Shown here: positions 1 to 6,817 of the stretch, one piece after another | Position numbering within the stretch: position 1 is the first letter of the stretch | Layout of the letters: every line of letters begins with the position of its first letter | Origin: Candidatus Zixiibacteriota bacterium | Lineage (GTDB): Bacteria > Zixibacteria > MSB-5A5 > GN15 > JAAZOE01 | Reading direction: 5' to 3' | NCBI GenBank assembly: GCA_030588275.1 | Contig: JAUUYJ010000046.1 | Span: 1-11,958, forward strand | Length of the DNA: 11,958 nucleotides | Translations under genes and position numbers: made by a program | The notes under the pieces: model-generated | The model's input: only the letters and a program-made list of their open reading frames with translations | Told to the model about the DNA's origin: nothing | Database searches by the model: none

Positions 1-362
1 CGGCTCTGCGCAAAGAACTCTTACCCACGTTGATAGACAAATGGCTTCTGGGGGTAACCGAAGTTTGCGGCCACAAAGTTATCGCCATCGATTATTCCGA
101 GGGAGATTTTACTGAAGCCAGAGAGGCCGCTTTGGGTATAATAAGCAGAGAGGAAATTATCGCACTTTTCGGTTGTAATGATAAGATTTTGGTAGCTGTC
201 TCAGAAAATCATCCGCTATCCGCTTCGGATATTTTGAAACGGATTATGAACAAGCTGGGTGGTCGAGGCGGAGGCTCGAATCAGTTGGCTCAGGGAGGCG
301 GATGCTCGCCGGCTGAGATCAAAATTTTAATTGCTGACCCGAAGTGGATTTTTGATATATAG
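1..362 (+). CDS. alaS: Alanyl-tRNA synthetase, C-terminal end (partial)
   Basis: This is the last ~120 residues of alanyl-tRNA synthetase, the cytoplasmic enzyme that charges tRNA-Ala; the 5' part lies outside the window. The frame is open from the first base (first full codon at position 3) to a TAG at 360-362, so the ATG at 30 is internal. The visible piece is the C-terminal DHHA1/C-Ala region. Its key signature is the glycine-rich stretch GGRGGGSNQLAQGGG followed by CSPAEI, matching the conserved AlaS tail (in E. coli roughly GGKGGGRPDMAQAGG), which helps tRNA binding and cooperation with the editing domain. The aminoacylation and editing active sites are not visible. The lptD start lies three bases after the stop, suggesting co-transcription. 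The family call is firm; a stand-alone DHHA1 protein is unlikely because the frame continues upstream. Confidence 0.93.
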   Translation, partial: ALRKELLPTLIDKWLLGVTEVCGHKVIAIDYSEGDFTEAREAALGIISREEIIALFGCNDKILVAVSENHPLSASDILKRIMNKLGGRGGGSNQLAQGGGCSPAEIKILIADPKWIFDI

Positions 363-365
363 CTG

Positions 366-3300
366 ATGCGTAAAATTTGGCCAATAATATGTTTTGCTAT
401 TCTTATTCAGCTATTATTCAGTAATGCCTATTCTGAAAAACGATCCCTTTACATCGATAACGCAGATAAACTGGATTGGATCAAGACCGATAGTGGAATG
501 ATATCGTATGGGGTTGGGAACGTCCGTCTGCGGCTTGATTCAACCTGGATACATTCCGACACCGTCTTCTGGAACCATGATGCCGGAGTTATTAAGTTCT
601 TTGGTCATGTCGATGCCTTTGATTCGACGCAAAGAATTCTGGCCGGACGGATAACTTACTTCGATCATGATTCTACGCTGGTAGCTGAGAAAAGCGTTAT
701 CATGATGCAGTACGCCGATTCTATCAGGACCGAATCAAACTACGCCGAATTTGACCGGAAAAATGAGGTTGTTATCCTTGAAGGATCACCGGTGATGTTT
801 TTGAACTATCCCGATCTGGCTAATCTGGTCGAGATCAGAGGGAAAAGTTTGACCTTCTTTAGTGATACCCAGGAGGGGATGGCGGAAGAAGATGTTGTGA
901 TTGTTCATCGCAATACGATTGCAACCAGCGATTGCGCCGAGTTCTACCCAAGGAAAAACATGCTTACTTTGATCGGCTCGCCGCATGCCGTACGCGATTC
1001 TTCGGTCCTGGATGGGGACCTGATGCATATCAAATTCAACGATGATGAGCTTGAGAAAATTGATGTCTTTGGTAATGCAACCGCCCTCTTCAGTGAGGAG
1101 GCCGATTCGACCGATGGACAGGCTGGCGGTCAGTCAAAGCTGGCCGGGCAAAATGTCTCATTTTATTTTCAAGGGGATGAGGTCCGACTAATTGCCGCAT
1201 CCGGTGCGGCCAGTTCAGAGTATTACCCTTCCGTCGCAGATACAACCGGAGCTGGAAAAAATATTGTTTCCGGTGATTCCATTAAGATATTTGTAAATTA
1301 TAGAAAGGTTTCAAAGATTGATATCAAGGGGGGAGCGGAAGGGATTTACATAACTCAACGAACCGTTGACTCAACCGATCAGACCGCATCCGATTCAACT
1401 TCCGCCGATTCGATGTCGGTCGCAACTGTTGAACCGGTTGCCGATTCAACATTGTTCGATTCTGTCCTGGTTCGCACCGATTTATCACTGACCTCTGACT
1501 CTACTGACATGGAGATGACCGATTCCTCCATTGTTCTAAGTGGTATCGTTGAGGACAGCATTTATTATACTGGCAGTTATCTGGAGTATTTTGCCAAAGA
1601 AAATATTCTGCGTATTACCGAAGGGGCAAATGTGCGTCAGGACAAAATGGAGCTTGAGGCGCATCGTATCGATTATGCCCTGAATGATCGGGTCGTATTG
1701 GCACAGGCCAAAGCAGATACCGTTGACCTTGCCCTCGACTCAATTCTGATTGTTCCGTTATCCCTGAAAGATGGAGCCGGGGAGATCCTTGGCTCTCATT
1801 TGGTCTTTAATGTTGATACCAAGAAGGGAATCATCAGAGATGCTACGACCGCCTTTGAGAAGTCTTATTATCGGGGCAAAGATTTATACAAGGAGGAAGA
1901 GGAAGTTTTTTATGTTGAGGATGGTCGTTTAAGTTCATGCGATCTTGCCGAGCCGCACTTTCATTTCCGCGCTACTGAGATGAAATTAGTCAATAATGAT
2001 CGGGTTATTGCCCGTCCGGTGCGGTTGTATATCGAGACTCTTCCGGTAATGATCCTGCCATACTATGTGTTCCCCTTAAAGCGGGGGCGGCATTCCGGGA
2101 TATTACCACTTAAGTTGGGAAGTTTTGAGGCTGGTAATCGGTATCTGGGAAACCTCGGTTATTACTGGGCCGCGTCGGAATATTGGGACCTGCAAAGTTC
2201 GCTCGATTTTTATGAAAATATCGGATTTACCTTTAATAATAGGATTCGATATAATAAGCGGTATAAATATTCCGGATCACTCTCGGCTAAAGTGACTCGG
2301 GAACGGGAGGAATTCGCCTCGTCGGTTCGGCGGAAAGATCGTTGGGAGATTCGGGGGGATCACAAGCAGACTTTGCCATATGAGATTGATTTTGGAGCCA
2401 GCGGACAATTTATTTCTGACAACAGCTTTTACACCGACTATTCGATTGATCCTGATGATCGCTTAAATCGGAATATTATCTCAAAAGCGAATATGTCCAA
2501 GAATTTCGGGTGGGGCCGAATGTCACTCTCGTTTAATCATACCGATAATATCGACACCGATTCGCGCAGTAGCAACCTTCCCAGCGGATCGTTCTCGGTT
2601 CCTGGATTCCATCCGTTTGGGAGCGGCAAAAAGGTGGATGGAAAGACGATTAAGAGCTGGTATAATAAATTCTATGTCAGCTATAGTAACCGCTTTCGCA
2701 TGTTCACCAGTCGCGCCAAGCTTGAAGATGGGTCCAATACGCGCAAGGAGTATGGCTATGTAGATCACTCCTACTCCATTAAAGCTCCACAGACACTCTT
2801 TACTCATTTGACCCTGACCCCTTCGGCGTCGTTTAAGGAGACCTGGTATTACATATTGAAAACGGACCAGGCTCATGCCTTTGGCATTCCAGGAGATCGT
2901 TCTTACCGCAGGGCATCAGTGTCGGCTGGTTTGTCATCTTCGACAAAATTGTATGGCACCTTTCCGGTCGGCCTGTTTGGTCTGGAGTCACTGCGCCATG
3001 TCTTATCACCCACCGTTGGATTCAGTATGGCCCCGGCAATCACCCAAAATAATGCCGTCAAGTCATATGTCGGAGTTGGAGGTGGTGGTGGGAAATCCAA
3101 GACAATGACATTTGGATTGAACAACCTGATCCAGGCAAAAGTCAAAAGTGGTGAAACGGAGCAGAAACTGGATATCCTCTCGATCCGATCATCAACCCGT
3201 TACAACTTTGAAGCTACCGGTCGTAAATTTTCCGACCTCACAACCTCGATCTCATCCGGTCTGCTAAAAAAGCTAAATCTTAGCGGAGGAATGACGCATG

Positions 3301-3839
3301 AGTTGTATAACGAACGGGACGAATTGATCTGGAGATCACCACGTCTAAGATCATTCTCACTCAACGGTTCTATTCAGGCCAAAGGATCGGTGGCTGACAG
3401 TTATGCCCATGACCGCCTTGATACCGGCATTGATGAGGATACTTTATCCGTTTTTGACGACACCCAGAACAGGTCAACCGCCTCTTCCAGATCAACAGAT
3501 AAAACGACATGGAATATGAACCTGAGATATGCCTATAGTGAAAGCCGGTCGCTGGGAACAATTACCAGTCGGTCTCACTTTGTGACAATCACCGGTAATA
3601 TGGATTTGACGCCAAATATAAAAATTAAGTATTCCCAGCGGTACGATTTCATCCGGCATGAGACGATTGAAAAGAGGATAGATATTTATCGTCAGATGCA
3701 TTGTTGGGAAGGGCAGTTTTTCTGGATACCTGAAGGATCGCGCCAGGGTTTTTATTTCAAAATTAATGTCATTGCCATACCAGATATTAAGATTGAAAAA
3801 TCAGAATCGGGACTTCGGGGAGCCCTTTTAAATCGCTGA
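366..3839 (+). CDS. lptD: LPS-assembly protein LptD (OstA/Imp), extended N-terminal form
   Basis: Outer-membrane beta-barrel that, in the known family, inserts lipopolysaccharide into the outer leaflet with the LptE plug. Residues 1 to about 21-23 form a signal peptide (basic MRK, hydrophobic core, then SNA-YS). Residues ~24-330 resemble stacked OstA/LptA beta-strand units. A D/S/T-rich linker spans ~335-388, and a further OstA-like stretch runs to ~520. The conserved LptD junction follows: C525 in SSCDLAEPHFHF, then LPYYVFPLKRGRHSGILP, then a long aromatic-rich strand-turn barrel ending in HCWEGQFFWIPEGSRQG. At 1157 residues it is much longer than E. coli LptD (784), mostly from the N-terminal half. 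The mature chain has three cysteines (190, 525, 1113). Translation starts three bases after the alaS stop with no clear Shine-Dalgarno sequence, so coupling to alaS is likely. No lptE is visible nearby. Confidence 0.92.
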   Translation: MRKIWPIICFAILIQLLFSNAYSEKRSLYIDNADKLDWIKTDSGMISYGVGNVRLRLDSTWIHSDTVFWNHDAGVIKFFGHVDAFDSTQRILAGRITYFDHDSTLVAEKSVIMMQYADSIRTESNYAEFDRKNEVVILEGSPVMFLNYPDLANLVEIRGKSLTFFSDTQEGMAEEDVVIVHRNTIATSDCAEFYPRKNMLTLIGSPHAVRDSSVLDGDLMHIKFNDDELEKIDVFGNATALFSEEADSTDGQAGGQSKLAGQNVSFYFQGDEVRLIAASGAASSEYYPSVADTTGAGKNIVSGDSIKIFVNYRKVSKIDIKGGAEGIYITQRTVDSTDQTASDSTSADSMSVATVEPVADSTLFDSVLVRTDLSLTSDSTDMEMTDSSIVLSGIVEDSIYYTGSYLEYFAKENILRITEGANVRQDKMELEAHRIDYALNDRVVLAQAKADTVDLALDSILIVPLSLKDGAGEILGSHLVFNVDTKKGIIRDATTAFEKSYYRGKDLYKEEEEVFYVEDGRLSSCDLAEPHFHFRATEMKLVNNDRVIARPVRLYIETLPVMILPYYVFPLKRGRHSGILPLKLGSFEAGNRYLGNLGYYWAASEYWDLQSSLDFYENIGFTFNNRIRYNKRYKYSGSLSAKVTREREEFASSVRRKDRWEIRGDHKQTLPYEIDFGASGQFISDNSFYTDYSIDPDDRLNRNIISKANMSKNFGWGRMSLSFNHTDNIDTDSRSSNLPSGSFSVPGFHPFGSGKKVDGKTIKSWYNKFYVSYSNRFRMFTSRAKLEDGSNTRKEYGYVDHSYSIKAPQTLFTHLTLTPSASFKETWYYILKTDQAHAFGIPGDRSYRRASVSAGLSSSTKLYGTFPVGLFGLESLRHVLSPTVGFSMAPAITQNNAVKSYVGVGGGGGKSKTMTFGLNNLIQAKVKSGETEQKLDILSIRSSTRYNFEATGRKFSDLTTSISSGLLKKLNLSGGMTHELYNERDELIWRSPRLRSFSLNGSIQAKGSVADSYAHDRLDTGIDEDTLSVFDDTQNRSTASSRSTDKTTWNMNLRYAYSESRSLGTITSRSHFVTITGNMDLTPNIKIKYSQRYDFIRHETIEKRIDIYRQMHCWEGQFFWIPEGSRQGFYFKINVIAIPDIKIEKSESGLRGALLNR
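1368..1529 (+). other. Asp-Ser/Thr-rich low-complexity linker within LptD
   Basis: This stretch encodes LptD residues 335-388. It contains seven Asp-Ser dipeptides (DST, SDST, ADS, ADST, FDS, SDST, TDSS) and almost no aromatic or basic residues. The DNA shows matching imperfect repeats of the form CCGATTCAAC or GATTC. It lies between two OstA-like blocks and probably forms a flexible acidic hinge in the periplasm. It is in frame and does not disrupt the gene. Function is inferred only from composition. Confidence 0.7.
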
Positions 3840-3909
3840 TTGAGGAACGCACCTGCCGAAAAAGCTGTTATTTATGCAATAATTCGAGGTATAGGCGAAA
3901 AAGGTTGAG

Positions 3910-3953
3910 TTTTTAAGGTTTTTTATCATTTTCTGGCTTGTTTTGTTTTTTTT
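3910..3953. promoter_or_regulatory. Cluster of T-tracts upstream of the HU promoter (possible UP element or curved DNA)
   Basis: Five runs of four to eight T lie just upstream of the -35 box, at 3910-3914, 3919-3924, 3929-3932, 3941-3944 and 3946-3953. Their centres are spaced about 9.5, 9, 12 and 7 bases apart, averaging near one helical turn. Such tracts are known to bend DNA and to act as UP elements contacting RNA polymerase alpha subunits. That role is inferred here from position and composition only. Confidence 0.4.
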
Positions 3954-3956
3954 AAA

Positions 3957-3986
3957 TTGACAATCGTTTTAATAAACGAATAGATT
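3957..3986 (+). promoter_or_regulatory. Candidate sigma70-type promoter for the HU gene
   Basis: A perfect -35 hexamer TTGACA (3957-3962) is followed after 18 bases by TAGATT (3981-3986), a four-of-six match to TATAAT. Shifting by one base gives ATAGAT with a 17-base spacer. Transcription would begin near 3993, leaving a leader of about 50 bases before the ATG at 4043. T-tracts lie directly upstream. The -35 box is convincing and the -10 box is moderate. Confidence 0.6.
3964..3979. repeat. Inverted repeat in the HU promoter spacer (operator candidate)
   Basis: TCGTTT (3964-3969) and AAACGA (3974-3979) form a perfect 6-bp inverted repeat around the 4-base centre TAAT. It lies entirely between the -35 and -10 boxes, where a bound protein would block or bend the promoter. 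It is too AT-rich and short to act as an RNA hairpin and lies upstream of the expected transcript start, so a DNA operator is the likelier reading. The binding protein is unknown. Confidence 0.45.
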
Positions 3987-4008
3987 CCCGGCGAAAGATA
4001 TTTTAACC

Positions 4009-4021
4009 GTTATCAGATAAC
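4009..4021. repeat. Palindrome in the HU leader flanked by direct repeats (operator candidate)
   Basis: GTTATC-A-GATAAC is a perfect 6-bp dyad with a single central base. It is flanked by two direct copies of TTAACC at 4003-4008 and 4023-4028, exactly 20 bp apart (about two helical turns). The site sits between the predicted transcript start and the Shine-Dalgarno sequence. With a one-base centre it would make only a weak RNA hairpin, so a DNA-binding protein site is the more natural reading. No regulator is identified. Confidence 0.45.
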
Positions 4022-4031
4022 ATTAACCCAT

Positions 4032-4037
4032 GGAGGA
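4032..4037 (+). promoter_or_regulatory. Strong Shine-Dalgarno sequence of the HU gene
   Basis: GGAGGA lies five bases before the ATG at 4043. It is the clearest ribosome binding site in the window, and it fits the high expression expected of a nucleoid protein. Most other starts here have weak or no such signal. Confidence 0.85.
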
Positions 4038-4042
4038 ATCTG

Positions 4043-4318
4043 ATGAAGAAGGACAAACTGATTGAAAAAATGGCCAAAGAGGCTGGCATAAACAAGAGAC
4101 AGGCTACAGATTGTCTCAAAACTTTCTTTGGTTCGGTAACTGGCGCTCTGAAGAAGGGGCAAAAAGTTAGCTTTGTTGGATTTGGTACTTTCTCAGTCAC
4201 AAAAAGAAAAGCCCGTATGGGACGCAATCCGCAAACAGGAGCTGCTCTGAAGATTCCTGCGGCTCGCGTACCGAAATTCAAAGCTGGCAAGACTCTCAAA
4301 GACGCCATCAAGCGCTAA
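4043..4318 (+). CDS. HU-family nucleoid DNA-binding protein
   Basis: A 91-residue member of the HU/IHF family, the usual length, which binds and bends DNA as a dimer and compacts the nucleoid. The N-terminal helical dimerisation part (MKKDKLIEKMAKEAG, then NKRQATDCLKTFF) leads into the family signature GFGTFSVTKRKARMGRNPQTG. The beta-arm tip contains the RNP motif whose proline intercalates between bases. The C-terminal helix ends in basic KTLKDAIKR. The start is fixed by GGAGGA five bases upstream. The gene has its own promoter region and terminator, so it is probably monocistronic and highly expressed, separate from lptD before it and ftsK after it. Whether it is HU proper or an IHF-like paralogue cannot be settled by eye; a lone homodimeric HU is the default. 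Confidence 0.95.
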   Translation: MKKDKLIEKMAKEAGINKRQATDCLKTFFGSVTGALKKGQKVSFVGFGTFSVTKRKARMGRNPQTGAALKIPAARVPKFKAGKTLKDAIKR

Positions 4319-4339
4319 TTTCAGGCTTAGGCTTGGTTT

Positions 4340-4369
4340 AAAAAGGCAGGGTTTTGACCCTGCCTTTTT
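4340..4369 (+). terminator. Intrinsic terminator after the HU gene
   Basis: GGCAGGG (4345-4351) and CCCTGCC (4358-4364) form a perfect 7-bp stem with loop TTTTGA. It is preceded by five A and followed by five T (4365-4369), so the stem can extend by A-U pairs. It lies 21 bases after the HU stop. The A-tract and T-tract make it potentially bidirectional, but no opposing gene is present. Confidence 0.93.
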
Positions 4370-4414
4370 CTTATTCTTCTACGCTTCTTTATTTTCTCTT
4401 CGGCTCTTTTTATG

Positions 4415-4444
4415 TTGACGATTTTACCGCTGGACCTGTACATT
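4415..4444 (+). promoter_or_regulatory. Candidate promoter for the ftsK-polA unit
   Basis: TTGACG (4415-4420, five of six to the -35 consensus) is followed after 18 bases by TACATT (4439-4444, four of six to TATAAT), with TG directly before it. Transcription would begin near 4451, about 12 bases before the ATG at 4463. As the HU terminator should stop upstream transcription, ftsK needs its own promoter and I see no better one between 4370 and 4462. It is weak by sequence alone. Confidence 0.45.
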
Positions 4445-4462
4445 TTCAACTGGACTACAACA

Positions 4463-6790
4463 ATGAATCAAGAACGCAAAATACAGATAATCGGCGTCTT
4501 ACTCTTCAGTTTTTCGCTCATGTTTATGATCAGCCTGTTTGGGCATGATATATCTGATGATGCTCTCTTGACTTCTGATGAAGCGGCTTATGGCAATCCG
4601 ATAACCATAGAGTATGTTAATCCCGGTGGCATGATGGGGGCGTATCTGAGTTACCTGTCACTGTTTTTCCTGGGCTGGACCGCCTATTTTGCCGGGCTGT
4701 TTTTGACCGTCCTCTCATTAAAAGTTATTAGGTGGAAATTAGCAGAAAAATTCATCAAGCATGCCGGGATGCTCTGGATTGTTTCATTTTTGACTTTTGT
4801 CCTGTTTGATATCCCAGACGTACCGCGCAAAGATTATCTGGTCGAACTACCGGATGGAGTCGGGGAACTGGGCCAGATGGGGCTCAGGTTTACCATCCAT
4901 TTTATTGGAAAAACTGGCGCATATCTGATTACCATCACCGCTTTGGTTTGTGCCTTCCTGTACTATGCTTCGATATCGCATCGCTTCCGTAATCTGGTCG
5001 AGGGGATGCGTCAGTTGATTTCAAACTGGTCGCCCAATTTACTCGCTCAGATATCAGAATTTACCGACTGGGTTAAAGGTCGTTTGGGAGGAACAGAATC
5101 GTTTGAGGATGACGAAGAAGAGGAACTTCCAAAGCCGAGGCGCCAAAGAAGAAGCAAGGCAAAACCGAATCATGGTGGCAAGGAAGCGACTACGAGGGGT
5201 ATGGAGCCTGGTCCACCTGAAAAGGATCGGGTCATCGCACCGGAGAATCGACTCCCCTTAGGCCCGGAAAAAATGAGTAATGGCAAGAAAGTTGTCCTGC
5301 CACGAGGTGGTGAGGATCTCGACGATGCGGGTCGTCCGGGGATGATTACCAGTAACTTTCAGCAACCAGGTGTGGAGCTTCTAAATCTGCCGGTCGATCG
5401 GGAGCCATCTTTTGATCAATCGGAGCTAGAGGATACGGCCAAGCGGTTGCGCGAAACGCTGGAAACTTTTGGCGTTGGTGTATCTGGTAGTATCGAAATG
5501 TTTCCCGGCCCGATTATAACACGCTTTGAGGTCAAACCTGCCGCCGGAGTAAAAGTTAATCAGATCGCCAATCTTTCAGATGACCTGGCTCTTAACCTTC
5601 GGGCCCGCTCAATAAGGATTGTCGCTCCGATTCCGGGTAAGGCGGCGGTTGGAATTGAGATACCAAACCACAAACCGCAGATGATATACTTGCGGGAGAT
5701 TATAGATTCTGATGAATTCCGAAATAACAAATTCCAATTACCTTTGGCGATGGGCAAAGATATTACTGGCAAACCGGTGATTGCCGATTTGGCCGCCATG
5801 CCTCATTTGCTAATTGCCGGAACGACCGGTTCGGGAAAATCGGTCTGTATGAATGTGATGATCACTTCACTAATTTATACGCTACACCCTGACCGCTTAC
5901 GTTTTGTCTTCATCGATCCTAAAATGCTGGAGCTGACAATATATAAAGGTATTCCTTATCTGGAAGATAAGGTTGTCACCCAGCCTAAGCAGGCGGAGCG
6001 GGTTCTAAGTAATATTGTAATTGAGATGGAACGACGCTACCGCAAGTTAGCATCGGCAACGGTGAAAAGTATTGTTGATTATAATAATAAGCAGGAATTA
6101 GAAAAGGACAAACTCCCATACATTGTGGTGATTATTGACGAATTGGCTGATCTTATGATGTCGTCTCAATCGGGGCGGATTGAACTTCTGATTACCCGAT
6201 TGGCGCAGATGGCCCGCGCCGTCGGGATACATCTTGTTCTGGCAACCCAACGTCCGTCGGTTGATGTAATAACCGGATTGATTAAAGCCAACTTCCCATC
6301 GCGAATCGCCTTTCAGGTTCCATCCAAGACCGATTCACGGACAATTTTGGATGGCAATGGGGCTGAGAAGCTTCTGAAAAATGGTGATATGCTTTACCTT
6401 GAGGTCGGTGCGCCGGAACCGGTTCGTCTTCATGGACCTTATATTTCGGCTGGTGAATCGGAAGCATTGGTGAATTTCTTGAAAGGGCAGGAGTTTAGCC
6501 AGAATAAGGTTCAGGAGGTTGAAGCAGAAGCGGAAGAGAAATCACAGATGCAACAGTTCTCCGATCCGGTCTTGATGGAAGCGATTGAGATTGTCATCCG
6601 TCAGGGGCAGGCTTCGGTCTCTTTGTTGCAACGAAAGCTGGGGGTTGGTTACCAGAGAGCGGCCCGGATAATTGATGACCTCGAAGAGATGAAAATCATC
6701 GGTACGTATAATGAATCGAAGGCACGGGAAGTTCTTGTTGATCAGGCCTTTCTCGACAATATCAAAAAGAGCAAATTTATAAAAGCCTGA
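4463..6790 (+). CDS. ftsK: DNA translocase FtsK/SpoIIIE
   Basis: Septum-anchored, ATP-driven DNA pump that clears and aligns chromosomes during division. Numbering from the ATG at 4463 (775 residues): four hydrophobic segments in the first ~170 residues (from IIGVLLFSFSLMFM to GAYLITITALVCAFLYY), then a charged linker (DDEEEELPKPRRQRR), then the alpha domain (GPIITRFEVKPAAGVKVNQI). The RecA-like motor follows, with Walker A GTTGSGKS at 453-460 and Walker B VVIIDELADLMM with Asp 559, then LATQRPSVDVITGLIKANFPSRIAF. A C-terminal winged-helix gamma domain (LLQRKLGVGYQRAARIIDDLE) would read orienting sequences. The frame is also open from an ATG at 4412, adding 17 residues. I prefer 4463 because it places the first membrane segment right after the start, as is usual, and because the only promoter candidate lies at 4415-4444. 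Neither start has a good Shine-Dalgarno sequence. Confidence 0.95.
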   Translation: MNQERKIQIIGVLLFSFSLMFMISLFGHDISDDALLTSDEAAYGNPITIEYVNPGGMMGAYLSYLSLFFLGWTAYFAGLFLTVLSLKVIRWKLAEKFIKHAGMLWIVSFLTFVLFDIPDVPRKDYLVELPDGVGELGQMGLRFTIHFIGKTGAYLITITALVCAFLYYASISHRFRNLVEGMRQLISNWSPNLLAQISEFTDWVKGRLGGTESFEDDEEEELPKPRRQRRSKAKPNHGGKEATTRGMEPGPPEKDRVIAPENRLPLGPEKMSNGKKVVLPRGGEDLDDAGRPGMITSNFQQPGVELLNLPVDREPSFDQSELEDTAKRLRETLETFGVGVSGSIEMFPGPIITRFEVKPAAGVKVNQIANLSDDLALNLRARSIRIVAPIPGKAAVGIEIPNHKPQMIYLREIIDSDEFRNNKFQLPLAMGKDITGKPVIADLAAMPHLLIAGTTGSGKSVCMNVMITSLIYTLHPDRLRFVFIDPKMLELTIYKGIPYLEDKVVTQPKQAERVLSNIVIEMERRYRKLASATVKSIVDYNNKQELEKDKLPYIVVIIDELADLMMSSQSGRIELLITRLAQMARAVGIHLVLATQRPSVDVITGLIKANFPSRIAFQVPSKTDSRTILDGNGAEKLLKNGDMLYLEVGAPEPVRLHGPYISAGESEALVNFLKGQEFSQNKVQEVEAEAEEKSQMQQFSDPVLMEAIEIVIRQGQASVSLLQRKLGVGYQRAARIIDDLEEMKIIGTYNESKAREVLVDQAFLDNIKKSKFIKA

Positions 6791-6817
6791 TCCGGCCCAT
6801 CTCCGTATAAGTATAAT

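Larger units (their letters stand above)
3840..4042. other. Intergenic control region between lptD and the HU gene
   Basis: This 203-bp gap has no credible ORF. The first ~60 bases after the lptD stop show no clear intrinsic terminator: there is no GC stem before the T-runs. The rest is strongly AT-rich and holds a set of T-tracts (3910-3953), a sigma70-like promoter (3957-3986), two inverted repeats (3964-3979 and 4009-4021) and the HU ribosome binding site (4032-4037). The layout suggests a regulated or strong promoter for HU. It is less clear how lptD transcription ends. Confidence 0.75.

Noticed and set aside
2875..3145. Overlapping open frames on both strands inside lptD (2875-3108 + and 2903-3145 -)
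   Set aside because: They lie wholly within the lptD barrel coding region, resemble no known family and have no start signals. They are frame shadows.
3706..3713. GGGAAGGG, matching the E. coli FtsK orienting motif GGGNAGGG
   Set aside because: A motif with seven fixed bases is expected about once per strand in 12 kb by chance, and the motif may differ in this lineage. One copy is not evidence.
3840..3956. A possible intrinsic terminator for lptD in the T-rich gap
   Set aside because: There are T-runs but no GC-rich stem directly before any of them. Termination here could be Rho-dependent, but nothing in the sequence proves it.
4354..4548. A 64-codon forward open frame spanning the HU terminator and the ftsK start
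   Set aside because: It begins within the terminator hairpin and overlaps the ftsK membrane region in another frame; the product has no family resemblance.
6812..6817. A perfect TATAAT directly before the lolA ATG
   Set aside because: A transcript from it would begin after the lolA start codon at 6818, and no in-frame start follows before the signal peptide core. I also see no -35 box 16-18 bases upstream. It is most likely chance in AT-rich spacer DNA.
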